Source: Eopsaltria australis
Taxonomy: Eukaryota; Chordata; Aves; Passeriformes; Petroicidae
Assembly: GCA_034509425.1 (NCBI GenBank)
Contig: JAVTVJ010000464.1
Span: forward strand, 744,001 to 808,000
DNA: 64,000 bases
Direction of reading: 5' to 3'
The notes under the pieces are model-generated. The model saw only the letters and a program-made list of their open reading frames with translations. It did not search any database and had not been told where the DNA came from. The position numbers and the translations under genes were made by a program. Each line of letters opens with the position of its first letter. The first letter of the stretch is position 1. Positions 1-8,359 of this stretch are shown here, piece after piece.

Positions 1-58
1 CAGCCATGCTGGAAGCTCCCTGAGAGCTCCATCCCGCTACACATCACTTCAGATCCCC

Positions 59-180
59 TCACCCTGCAAATGCATCTGCTGGGAACAGAGCAATGGGGCA
101 GCAGTGGGAACTGGCCTCGCAGTGAGGCTGAGCTGGGAACATGCTGAGGGCTGTGCCCTTCATACAGGTCAGCTGGCACC
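59..180 (-). CDS. Possible terminal exon of the 12-WAP gene
   Basis: After a CATGCAG acceptor, a phase-1 reading gives about 40 codons (starting GCQLTCMKG) and a TGA at 59-61. It contains a CC pair but no recognisable WAP spacing. No polyadenylation signal is visible before the window edge, so this may be a terminal exon or chance frame. Confidence 0.35.
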
Positions 181-3100
181 CTGCATGACCCTGTGCTAGC
201 CCTGGTGCTGGCCCCATCACGATGGCCATAGCTCTCCTTACCACCAGACACCCGCGTGCAGACGTGGCCGCAGCCGTTGCTGCAGCACTTGTGGCCCCAG
301 GGACACTCCTCATCGAGGCTGCACAGGTCCAGGCAGGTCCCACCGCCCCCAGGCATGGGGCACGCTCCACCTCTGCCTGCAGGGCAGAGCACCCTGCCGT
401 GGGCCACCCAGCTGGGACACCCCATGGCTCCTGGGGCAACCCCTGGGTCTCCTGTGCCTCACCTCCAGGAGTGTCCACGCAGACACGGCCACAGGAGGTG
501 CGGGTGCACCTCTGTCCCCAGGAACACTGTGAGTCGGCCTCACACTGCTCCGAGCACTGCTCAGCACCGGGCTGGGGCACAGCCACAGCATCACGCTCTG
601 TGGGCAGGGGAGGATGGGCACCTGCTGACTCTGAGCTGAGGCTGTGTGTGCTCATCACTTGCACAGACAGAAGGGGAGGCGTGGAAAGAATGGGGCAGAC
701 CATATCCCTGGAGGGTGTGAGACCCCCACAGGTACAGCTGCCTTGGCACACCCAGCTCGGGGTTCTGGTGTGGTCATGGTGAGGGATTTTCATTGGGGAT
801 GAAGGGCCAGGATGCCCCGGGGTGGGTGCCAAGGGGACCTGGGCTCTGTCCCTGCTGGGCTGGGTGGGTGTGAGGGGCTGACCTTGCAGAGAGGCTGGCG
901 TGCAGACGTGGCCACAGCCGTTACTGCAGCACTTGTAGCCCCACGGACACTCCTCATCGAAGCTGCACAGGTCCAAACACGTGCCCCCCTCCTTGGGAAT
1001 GGGGCACACTCCCACTCTGCCTGCAAGGCAATCACCCGACTGGGGGACATCTGGCCTGGGGCAACTCAGCATGGGGCACCCCAGGGCAGCCCCGCATGGC
1101 TCCCAGAGGGCCTGGCTGGTTCTCACCTCCAGGGATGTCCATGCAGACGTGGCCACAGCCGATGCTGGTGCACCGCTGTCCCCGGGGGCACTGTGAGTCA
1201 GCCTGGCACTCCTCCACACACCGGCCATCGGCTCTGTCCCTGCTGTCTGCGGGGCCACAGCAACCAACTTGCTGTCACCTGGCTGCCTCTGTGGGACTGG
1301 GGCCACCTCCCCCCGCACAGGCTGTGCCCTCTACCTCTGGACACGGCCACGCACTCCCAGCCACAGCCGGTGTCACAGCACTTCTCCTCTCGCCGGCAGG
1401 CACTGTCATCCAGGCACTGGCTCCCGCGCCGGCGCCGCGGGTCCCAGCACGGCTGTGCCCGGGGGCACTCTCCGGGGTGCTCTGCCAGAGGAGGGGACCC
1501 GGGTGAGGGCGCAGGTCCCAGCCCTGCTCTCACATCACCTCCATGTGCTGGTGGCCGGGCTGCCACGCTCACCTCGGGCAGGGCGGGTGCAGCGCATGGC
1601 GCAGCCGGAGAAGCAGCACTTCTCCTGCCGGGAACAATCCCTGTCGTGGGTGCAGGAATCCGTCTCCGTGCACGGCTCCGATGTGTTTTGTGGCCTCACC
1701 TTTGGGCACTCACCGGGCTTGTCTGAGAGGGGCAGGAAGAGACAGCAGGAGGAGGAACCACCCTGTGTCGGAGGCACCTCCTTTTCTGCAGCCACGGGGA
1801 TCTGAGTGCCTGCCTGAACGGCAGCACCGTCCCACATCCTGCGCCCAGGAGTTTTGACAGCATTCCCGGTGGAATCACTGTTCTGGCCACCATCTCCTCA
1901 CCTGGTTCGGGAGCTGAGCACACGTAGCCACATCTGCTGCTGCTGCAGCATTTCTCAGCCCCTGGGCACTGCCAGTCCCTGCTGCAGGTGGTGCCACACG
2001 GGGCCGGTGGAGCCTCCTCAGCCAGCGGGCAGATGCCTGGTTTCTCTGGGGGCAGGAGGCAGCGGGGCTGGGAGTGCAAGCAGCAACAGCGGGTCTTCCC
2101 CACCCAGTCTGACAGTCCCTGGAGCTGGGGGACACCCCTGCCCATATCTGTCACCTGGGGACGGGGGCAGGCAGACATAGTTGCAGCCAAGCAGGCAGCA
2201 CTTCTCCTCGCGGGGACACTCGCCGTCGTGCCAGCACCAGGCTCTGCAGTCGTAACTGGGGAACAGCCCGGCACGGACTGGGCAGAATCCGTCCTTCCCT
2301 GCAGGCGTGGTGGCTGCGACTGGGGGGGCTACAGTGCCACTGCTTGGAGACAAAGCCGTGGGGACCAGGGCACGTGGGGCTGTCGAACCTTTGGGGTGGC
2401 TCCCAGCCCCCGCACCTTGGCTGTTCGCCACACAGTGCCGGCTGCACAGCTGGTGACAGCACACGTGGGATGGGGGACAGTCCTGGTCCTTCAGGCATCC
2501 CCACTGGTCCAGGAGGGGCCGTTGAGTGGCTGAGGCAGGGCTGGTGTCCTCTGCACCGTGGAGCAGGATGAGAGCAGGATGGTGGCCTCACCAGCGGGTG
2601 GTCACACTGTCCCCTGCCCTCCCCACTCCAGTGGCCACCTGGGAGCTGTGCAGCGTGTCCCCACCCCACACCCGGCAGAACCCACCCTGGCAAGCATGGG
2701 GTGAGGGGTCCCGTTTGTGCCACAGCTCTGTGCCAGGGTGGCTGCTGCCCCAGGCATCATTCCCGGTCTCTGAGCCATGTCCCCGCCCGCACTGCCCATC
2801 CTGTCCCACCCTGCCTCACCGGCCGGCGCTCCCGGCAGGCACTGGTGGCCACAGCTGCTGTTGCAGCATTTCTGCGCGTCGGGGCAGTCGCTGTCGCCGC
2901 GGCACTGCTCCCGGAATGGTTCTGCCTGCACCGTGGGGCCCTCGCTGGGCGTGGGCTGGTCTGGCAGGGCAGAGTGGGTGTGACGATTCAGCATCCCCCA
3001 CTGGCCGCCCTGCCTGCCCCGGGGTTCCCTGGTTCCTGCCATGACCCGCACATTCCTGGTGCCTGCGGCCACGTCCCGGCGTTTGGTTTTCCCGGCAGTT

Positions 3101-4949
3101 GCCAGGAGCTGCCGGTGCAGGGGAAGCTGCGTGTGCTGCCCCAGGGACCAGGGCGTCAGGGAGACAGCTATGGCACACAGGGTCCCCGGGGAGGGCCAGG
3201 GCTCCCAGCCGTCCCCGCCCAGTCCTTACCCTGCGCCGGCTCCAAGCAGGCAGAGCCGCAGCCCAGCGGGCAGCACTTCTGCGCTCCCAGGCAGTCCTTG
3301 TCCTCCAGGCAGGGGAAGGAGCAGGGGGCAATGAGCCCCTCCGGGGCTGCTGCCGGGCAGGCACCGGGCTTCTCTGCAGCGCCGAGGGGCCGACAGGTGA
3401 GGCTGCACTGCGGTGTCCTAGGGCAGCACTGGGAAACCTTCCCCTGCCAGACCCCTCTGCCTCGCCCTGGCTGGAGCCCTTCCCGTGTCCCATCCCAGAG
3501 CCTTCCACATATCCCAGCGATGGTCAGGATGCTGCCAGCAGCGCACAGGGAGCTGCTCCGTAGCCATGGGGATTGCACAGGGAATGGGACAGGGAGAAGG
3601 GTGCCAGCTGCCCCGGGACAGAGGGGGTGTCAGTGGCTGCAGCGCGGTGCCGTACCTTCTGCCGGGGGGATGCAGCGGAGCCGGCACTCCCAGTGGCAGC
3701 ACTTGAGCCCAGCGGGGCAGCTGGAGTCATTGGCACAGAGTGGGGACTCCAGTCGCAAGCAGCGCAGGAAGTCGCGTGGACACCTCCCCGGTTTCTGGGA
3801 GTCCCCTGCGTTGGGATGGCAATGTCAGGACAGTGCCAGAGCCCCCCATCCTCCATCCCTGGGGAAGCAGGATGTGGGTCTCTCTGCAGGGGCCAGGAAA
3901 CTGGAGCAGGGACTGCAGCCCAGGGCTGCCACTCCCTCTCTGCATCATGGCCCGGGGCTGCTGGACCCCCCACATGGAGACCTGCATGGCACGGCACGGT
4001 GTAGCATGGCATGTCATGGTGCTGTGTGGCATGAGCCCACGTGTGCCCTTGCAAGTGCCACGACGAGTGTCACTGGCCCTGTGTGGTGAAGCCAGCACCA
4101 GCTGGAGGTCAGGATCTATTCCCGAGCATCCTGCTGCCGCGGGCATCCTCACTGCAAGCAAGCACACTCCTCACTGCTGCCGTCTCCTCCTCCTCTTCCT
4201 TCTCCTCCTCCTCCTCCTCTTCCTTCTCCTCCTCCTCCTCCTGGCACCCTGTGCTCCTCTTGGCCATGCTGGGAAACTTGGGACAGCCCTGCCTGTGGTA
4301 CAGGTGAGCTCCAGCTGGCGCCTGTGCCCGGCTCCTGCTGCCAGCTGGGGCTGTGGCAGGAGCCGCCTCTGCCCACAGAGGTCCGGCTGCGGCGGGGCCG
4401 GTGTTTGGGCTGCAAACAGACGCTGCCGGAGTTTCACTGCAAACAGCAGCTGCTTGGCTCAAACAAAGAGGCACCGGCTGTGGTCTCGGTGTGGGCAGAG
4501 CCACGCTGCACCTGGGCACCACCGCCCCAGGCATCATCCCACGGCGGGGGGCTGACAGCAGGGGTCTGTCCCAGGATGCAGCACAGACCCTGCTGCACGG
4601 GGTACCCCTGGGAGCTGAGAGTCGCTGAGCCCGTGGGGTGCAGGAGGTGCCCACGGGGGTGAGGGCATGCACGCCCTCGCTGGGGTCGGAGCAGGGTCCC
4701 CCAGGCAGCAGGGCTGCACTGCAGGTGCTGCAGCCAGCTGGGACACGGTCCCTGTCAGCATACGCTGGGCAGGGACAGAGGGGACACGGCAGGGACACGG
4801 GGGCCGGGATGGAAGGAGCTGCTCCCAGGCTGCCTGTGCCTGGCAGCTGCTGGGTTTGACTCCTGGTACTCACCGCCCTTCTCTGGTGTTACGCTCGACT
4901 CTGCCATGAGGATGAGGAGGCCCAGGAGGAGGAAAACTCCTGGGCTCAT
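59..4949 (-). CDS. Secreted multi-WAP protein gene, 12 WAP exons (whole gene, predicted)
   Basis: I reconstruct a 14-exon gene: signal-peptide exon 4874-4949, twelve WAP exons (3656-3805, 3230-3373, 2820-2960, 2416-2529, 2155-2298, 1902-2045, 1573-1722, 1335-1481, 1127-1246, 883-1020, 463-597, 242-376) and a possible terminal exon 59-180. All internal exons are phase 1-1 with plausible GT and AG signals. The lengths sum to 1860 nt, exactly 619 codons plus a stop. The signal peptide is residues 1 to about 17, and the protein has no membrane segment, so it should be secreted. WAP domains usually inhibit serine proteases or act against microbes; no specific target can be read here. Human WFDC proteins carry one to four WAP domains, so twelve is unusual. 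Eight domains have all eight cysteines, two lack C1 and C6, and two lack C1 and C2. The terminal exon is the weakest part, and the gene could instead continue left of the window. Confidence 0.7.
242..376 (-). CDS. WAP exon 12 (8 cysteines)
   Basis: The exon starts [19 protein letters not shown] and has the core [17 protein letters not shown]. It is the near-identical duplicate of exon 10. Donor GGTG|GTAAGG is consensus. Confidence 0.8.
463..597 (-). CDS. WAP exon 11 (6 cysteines; C1 and C6 both missing)
   Basis: The core reads [19 protein letters not shown] then TRTSCGRVC. It has the same paired loss of C1 and C6 as exon 9, its duplicate. Acceptor CCCACAG and donor GGAG|GTGAGG are good. Confidence 0.7.
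883..1020 (-). CDS. WAP exon 10 (8 cysteines)
   Basis: The exon starts [19 protein letters not shown] and has the core [17 protein letters not shown]. All eight cysteines are present. It is very similar to exon 12, and together with exon 9 it forms one half of a tandem duplication. Confidence 0.8.
1127..1246 (-). CDS. WAP exon 9 (6 cysteines; C1 and C6 both missing)
   Basis: The core reads [13 protein letters not shown] then [15 protein letters not shown]. The CP-type C1 is absent, and the CC pair has become CT, so C6 is gone as well. C1 and C6 are disulfide partners in elafin and SLPI, so one whole bridge has been removed and no free cysteine remains. Donor GGAG|GTGAGA. Confidence 0.7.
1335..1481 (-). 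CDS. WAP exon 8 (8 cysteines, long C2-C3 loop)
   Basis: The exon starts [12 protein letters not shown] and has the core [17 protein letters not shown]. The stretch between C2 and C3 is unusually long and basic ([10 protein letters not shown]). Donor CAGAG|GTAGAG is moderate. Confidence 0.75.
1573..1722 (-). CDS. WAP exon 7 (8 cysteines)
   Basis: The exon starts [11 protein letters not shown] and has the core [17 protein letters not shown]. Eight cysteines are present. The C1-C2 loop carries a potential N-glycosylation sequon (NTS). Donor CGAG|GTGAGC. Confidence 0.8.
1902..2045 (-). CDS. WAP exon 6 (8 cysteines)
   Basis: The exon starts [11 protein letters not shown] and has the core [18 protein letters not shown]. 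It has eight cysteines, with one extra residue between the CC pair and C7. Donor CCAG|GTGAGG is consensus. Confidence 0.8.
2155..2298 (-). CDS. WAP exon 5 (8 cysteines)
   Basis: The exon starts [11 protein letters not shown] and has the core [17 protein letters not shown]. All eight cysteines are present. Acceptor CCTGCAG, donor CCAG|GTGACA. Confidence 0.8.
2416..2529 (-). CDS. WAP exon 4, shortened (6 cysteines; C1 and C2 missing)
   Basis: This 114-nt open segment has phase 1-1 boundaries and reads [19 protein letters not shown] then SRHC. That is the second half of a WAP domain. The CP-containing first half is absent. Acceptor CCTCAG is good, and donor AAG|GTGCGG is weak. The exon may be real or a decaying copy. 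Confidence 0.5.
2820..2960 (-). CDS. WAP exon 3 (6 cysteines; C1 and C2 missing)
   Basis: The 3' half of the domain is intact ([17 protein letters not shown]). The N-terminal part ([20 protein letters not shown]) lacks the first two WAP cysteines. The phase is 1-1 and the splice sites are plausible (CTGCCAG acceptor, GGTGAGG donor). In the canonical scheme the partners of the missing cysteines, C6 and C7, are left over and might pair with each other. Confidence 0.6.
3230..3373 (-). CDS. WAP exon 2 (8 cysteines)
   Basis: The exon starts EKPGACP and contains the core [17 protein letters not shown]. All eight cysteines have normal spacing. Acceptor CTGCAG and donor CAGG|GTAAGG are both good. 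Confidence 0.8.
3656..3805 (-). CDS. WAP exon 1 (8 cysteines)
   Basis: The exon reads [10 protein letters not shown] at its start and contains [12 protein letters not shown]. All eight WAP cysteines are present. The correct acceptor is the one ending ACGCAG. The AG 11 nt further in would break the phase-1 frame. Donor is GAAG|GTACGG. The 1.07 kb intron before it contains a pyrimidine tract. Confidence 0.75.
4183..4242. repeat. Pure pyrimidine tract (TCC/TTC microsatellite)
   Basis: Sixty consecutive pyrimidines on the plus strand, mainly TCC units interrupted by TTC. The tract lies in intron 1 of the 12-WAP gene. It explains the poly-Arg and poly-Glu reading frames here, which are not genes. 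Confidence 0.9.
4874..4949 (-). CDS. Signal-peptide exon of the 12-WAP gene
   Basis: ATG at 4949 opens a typical signal peptide, [19 protein letters not shown], followed by VTPEKG and a strong donor (GGCG|GTGAGT). The exon is 76 nt and ends in phase 1, which matches the WAP exons downstream. An upstream in-frame ATG (MHNVPSST) exists, but the chosen ATG places the hydrophobic core immediately after the start. Confidence 0.75.
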
Positions 4950-4996
4950 GGTGCTGCTGGGGACATTGTGCATGTCTGGAGCTGAGCTGGGGCTTG

Positions 4997-5004
4997 GTTT
5001 AAGG
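4997..5004 (-). promoter_or_regulatory. TATA-like element of the 12-WAP gene
   Basis: The minus strand reads CCTTAAAC about 50 nt upstream of the ATG at 4949. The spacing matches the TATA-like elements before the other three signal-peptide exons in this cluster. The match to consensus is weak. Confidence 0.35.
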
Positions 5005-5864
5005 TCTGTGGCAGGGCTGCCTGAAGTGTCAGGGCAGCTGAAGCTGGGCTGCCTGCTGTGGCAGCTGGTTGTGCTGGGGGCAGGAGGGGCAGGAGGAGGG
5101 GCAGTTCCCAGAACCCGCTGGCGCCCTGCTTATCTCTGTCCAAACCCTGCTTTGGGGTCAGAGTGACCTGTGGGGCTGGGGAGGCCATATGGGGTCAGGC
5201 ACTGCTGTCCTCCATGTTGCACTGCCCCATTCTCGCTGCAGCTGACTGCCACTCCCTCTCTGGATTTCCTTCCAGCCCCACTCATCCCTCTACTCCCTGG
5301 AGTGGGGGCTGTGGATAGACCCCATGACTCGGTCCTGGAATGGCAGTGGGAGCAGCCTGGGGGGCTGTAACAGCTCTACTGCCATGGTGCTGCTCGCCAG
5401 CAAAGTGCAGCTTCCCTGCATGGGACTGCTTGGGATCCAGCACCATGAGTAAGCAGGTCCTGCCGTGGCCCCTGACATGTGGGTGATGCTCCCTGCCCCC
5501 TTCCTTGTCCAGGTGCTTCATCTGTCCTGACCTGTGACTGCTTTCCCACCAGGTTTTCACACTCTGGGATGCAAATGAGCCCTTCGTTGGCACAAGGAAT
5601 CCGAGGGAACTGGTTCTCCAGTCCATGACTGCCGAGGGGACATCATGCAGCCCCCAGGCCCAGCAGGGTGGTTACCATGGAACGATGATGGCTGGGAGTC
5701 ACCTGCATGGAACTGGGACCCTCTCCCTGCCCTGGGGCAGCGCCTTCGTGCAGGGATGGCTGCCTGCACCTCCCTGCCTGCACGCAGCCCAGGCTGCCAG
5801 CGCCTCTGGGAACCAGAGCACACAACAGGGATGGTGACCCAGAGCAGAGGTGTCTGTGGGATGG
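5005..5864. other. Intergenic spacer between the two multi-WAP genes
   Basis: About 0.85 kb between the promoter of the 12-WAP gene and the polyadenylation signal of the 4-WAP gene. I see no WAP-like exon, RNA gene or recognisable repeat in it. Confidence 0.6.
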
Positions 5865-5870
5865 TTTATT
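5865..5870 (-). terminator. Polyadenylation signal of the 4-WAP gene
   Basis: AATAAA on the minus strand (TTTATT on plus), about 300 nt downstream of the predicted stop codon and in the right orientation. Confidence 0.5.
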
Positions 5871-6165
5871 CTGTCTCAGTGCTGTGGAGCAGCTGGGGCC
5901 ATTGTGGATGCAGGGTTTTGCTAGGAATCTTGCAGATTTGCTAGGAATCCTGGCCATGGGGTAGTGCAGGCAGGATGCAGCCCTTAAATGATCCTGACCA
6001 GAAGCATCGGAGTCAATGTTGGTGCCATCCTGCCACTGCAGAGGGTCCAGCGCAGGGAGAGGTGTGGGGGGCAGCAGCATCTCTGCTCAGCCCTTGGGTG
6101 CAATGGCAGTGGGATGGGGATGACCCTGAAATGGCAGCTCCTGGTGCAGCCCTTCCTGGCCATGG

Positions 6166-6176
6166 CTATGCTGTAC
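6166..6176 (-). CDS. Last coding exon (tail) of the 4-WAP gene
   Basis: The acceptor CCTCCTCCAG ends at 6177. Joined in phase 1 to WAP-d it adds three codons and TAG. Last exons that carry only a short tail and the 3' UTR are usual for WFDC genes. The 3' UTR would run to about 5850. Confidence 0.5.
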
Positions 6177-8308
6177 CTGGAGGAGGCAGGTGAGGTGGTC
6201 AGTCAGGATGGGCGCTCCCTCCCTGAGGGATGGGGTGCCCTGTGGTGCTCCCACCCTGGGCCACCCTCTGTCCCCTCCAGGCTGGACCCAGGAGGCAGCA
6301 GGCTGGAGGGGGCCATACCCCACAGAGGGTGGGTGAGACCCTGCTGCAGCCCTGCAGGCAGCACTTCTGGCCAAGGGGACAGTCCTCGTCCTGCAGGCAC
6401 AGGAGGAGGGACTTGGCTGCCCGAGCACTCTCTGCTGCAGGGGGACAGAGACCTGGCCACGCATGTGGAGAGAAAGAGGTGAGAGGCTCAGGGCACCCCT
6501 CCAGGGTGAAGGAGCTGCCCAGCCTGGAGGTGTGAGCTCCTCACTGAGCTCCTGCCCCACTGGACAGCAGCTCAGTCCCCAGCTTCCCATTGCCCCCGAG
6601 AAGGTCACAGTGACAGGGTAGGGAGGGGGCACAGGGGTCTTGTCTCCTCAGGGTGCTGATGGCTTACCCTCGGTGGGTGGTTTGCAGACGTGGCCACAGC
6701 CGGTGGTGCAGCACTTGTCGTCCCCAGTGCAGTCACTGTCGGTGTCACACAGCTCCAGGCAGGGCCCCAAAGAGCCCCGCAGCACCCTGGGGCACACGCC
6801 AGGCTTTGCTGTGGCACGGTGGCTCCCTGGTGACATTGAGGAGTGTGGCTGTGCCAGGATTCTGTCCCCAGCCCCACTCCTGGCACAGCCTCGGTCTCCA
6901 TCCTGTCCTTGTCCTGCACCTCCATCTTCCCTCTCAGAGCCCCATGATGGTCTCAGCCACCAGCCTCACACCCATACCAGTCTCACCCAGTGAGACCAGC
7001 CACAGCTCAATATGGGATGCCAGCTGGTAGCTGGAGTAGTGAAGGACAACCCTTGCTCTGATTGCAGCAGCACACAGTCTGAGGGGGTGCAGGAGGGAGG
7101 GTCAGGAGGGGCTTCAGCCTTTCACCCACTCAGGGCCATCTCCCACCCATCACAGAGGAGCTGGGCATGGGGATCCCTTCCCACAGCAGCCTGAGGGCCA
7201 GCTCTTGGCAAGGGGTCATGAGGGCTGGGGCTGTGCCCAGGGCAGGCGTGTGGCACCGGGAGCAGCAGCCAGCAGCACACGCTCCCTGGGGCCTGGATGG
7301 ATGCCACCAGCTGCACACTTGGCCAGGCACAGCCGCTATGGTTTGTCCAGCAGTACGGCCAGGCACACGCTGGGCTCTGCCAGGGGAGAGCTGGGCTAGC
7401 ACCAGTGCAGTGCTGGGCTGGACGTGGGGATCAGAGAGGGCTGGCAGGGCTGTACCTGTGTCTGGAGGGGTGCAGGCCAGCCCACAGCCAGAGAAGCAGC
7501 ACTTGTGCTCCCCAGGGCAGTCCCGGTCATCGGTGCAGTGGTTGGGACAGGCAGCAGCTCTCCTCTGGGCACGCTTCCGTGGGCAGAACCCAGGTTTGGC
7601 TGGAGGGAAGGCTCAGGGTTTGGCATGCAGCCAGCCTGGCCCCACTGCCCATGGCTCCCCTACAGGGCTGCAGACCCCTGGGGCTGTCCCAGAGCATCTT
7701 CAGCCTGGCATGGGGATCTCCAGGACACCTCACCTGGCTCAGGGAGCACGCAGCGGGTGCAGCAGCCGCGGGTGCAGCACTTCTCCCCCGAGTGGCATGT
7801 GGTGTCATTGTGGCATCCTGTCCCACAGCTTGGGCCGATGGCACTGCCAGCACGGGGGCAGTAGCCTGGGCTCTCTGCAGAGGGAGATGGTCCATGCAGC
7901 TGTGTCCCAGGGAGCAGGGCTCACTCCAGGGGCACCAATCCAGGCACCAGCCCACATCCCACCCACTGCCCGATCCTCGCACTGGCATCCCTTGGAGTGA
8001 GCAGCAGTACCTGTGGTGGGCAGGAGGCAGGTCCAGACCTTCCCGATCTGGCAGCACTTCTCAGCACCAGGGCAGCCGTGGTCAGAGAGGCAGTACAGTC
8101 TGGGGCGCCAAGGAGCTCTGCTCGCCCCTGGCGGGCACTCACCCACTTTGGGGGGGGCAGGCAGGGCAGTGAGAGTCCAGGGTCCCTGCAGGTCCCAGTG
8201 TGGGGATGCAGTGAAGGTGAGGGCAGTGCCCTGGTCCCCGGGACTGTCCTGCTGGGCCAGGGTGAGCAGTGCCAGGAGCACGAGAAGAAGGGTGCGGTGG
8301 CCCAGCAT
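6166..8308 (-). CDS. Secreted four-WAP protein gene (whole gene, predicted)
   Basis: Exons: 8011-8308 (signal peptide plus first WAP), 7734-7874, 7456-7599, 6668-6808, and a last exon whose coding part is 6166-6176. They total 735 nt, that is 244 codons plus TAG. The start MLGHRTLLLVLLALLTLAQQ is a strong signal peptide. WAP domains occupy about residues 55-99, 100-146, 147-194 and 195-241. The first lacks the C2-C7 pair and the second has a ninth cysteine. The last two are canonical. A TATA-like element lies upstream and an AATAAA follows the last exon. It is WFDC-family by sequence, but I cannot assign it to a named mammalian WFDC gene. Confidence 0.7.
6290..6434 (-). pseudogene. Degenerate WAP exon (WAP-e)
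   Basis: A CTGCAG acceptor and open phase-1 frame give AESARAAKSLLLC then DCPLGQKCCLQGC. C1 and C2 are absent, C8 has become serine, and no phase-1 donor follows. It looks like a decayed WAP exon skipped between 6668 and 6176. Confidence 0.55.
6668..6808 (-). CDS. WAP-d exon of the 4-WAP gene
   Basis: The exon starts AKPGVCPRVLRG and has the core DCTGDDKCCTTGCGHVC followed by KPPTE. It is a canonical eight-cysteine WAP. Donor GAGG|GTAAGC. Splicing to 6176 gives a short tail and an immediate stop. Confidence 0.85.
7456..7599 (-). CDS. WAP-c exon of the 4-WAP gene
   Basis: The exon starts AKPGFCPRKRA and has the core DCPGEHKCCFSGCGLAC. It is a canonical eight-cysteine WAP with consensus splice sites and phase 1-1. 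Confidence 0.85.
7734..7874 (-). CDS. WAP-b exon of the 4-WAP gene (9 cysteines)
   Basis: The exon starts ESPGYCPRAG and has the core TCHSGEKCCTRGCCTRC. All eight WAP cysteines are present, plus an extra cysteine directly after C7. It contains a potential N-glycosylation site (NDT). Acceptor CTGCAG, donor CCAG|GTGAGG. Confidence 0.8.
8011..8308 (-). CDS. First exon of the 4-WAP gene: signal peptide, linker and WAP-a
   Basis: The frame is open from ATG 8308 to donor CACAG|GTACTG at 8011. The domain reads VGECPPGAS then [16 protein letters not shown] and VWTC. C2 and C7 are both missing, and these are disulfide partners. Other genes here split the signal peptide and first WAP with an intron. 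In this gene a possible 99-nt phase-1 intron (8146-8244, GT...AAAG) lies in the linker but contains no stop. The exon could therefore be one piece or two. Confidence 0.65.
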
Positions 8309-8349
8309 TGTGCTGCAATCAATGTTGTGCTTCTGGGCGATGGGCTGGG

Positions 8350-8357
8350 ATTTAAAC
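8350..8357 (-). promoter_or_regulatory. TATA-like element of the 4-WAP gene
   Basis: The minus strand reads GTTTAAAT about 45 nt before the ATG at 8308. Confidence 0.45.
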
Positions 8358-8359
8358 CC

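Larger units (their letters stand above)
242..1246 (-). repeat. Tandem duplication of a two-exon WAP unit
   Basis: Exons 9+10 (883-1246) and 11+12 (242-597) are two copies of the same unit. Corresponding exon starts are 649 nt (9 to 11) and 644 nt (10 to 12) apart. Exons 10 and 12 are nearly identical at the nucleotide level across the cysteine core. Exons 9 and 11 share the same unusual loss of C1 and C6. Confidence 0.8.

Noticed and set aside
59..1318. 419-residue open frame read continuously on the minus strand
   Set aside because: It crosses several strong donor and acceptor sites and mixes correct WAP frames with intron sequence. The WAP exons explain it.
812..1726. Long plus-strand frames opposite the WAP exons
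   Set aside because: Antisense shadows of GC-rich, stop-poor WAP exons with no family resemblance.
2996..3130. [15 protein letters not shown] segment as a lost first half of WAP exon 3
   Set aside because: It resembles a KPGTCP start with Cys changed to Trp, but it lies beyond the likely acceptor and no splice arrangement joins it.
2701..4089. 462-residue plus-strand open frame
   Set aside because: Longest frame in the window but antisense to four WAP exons and their introns, with no domain and low-complexity composition.
4109..4873. Poly-Glu/poly-Arg proteins
   Set aside because: Product of the homopyrimidine tract at 4183-4242.
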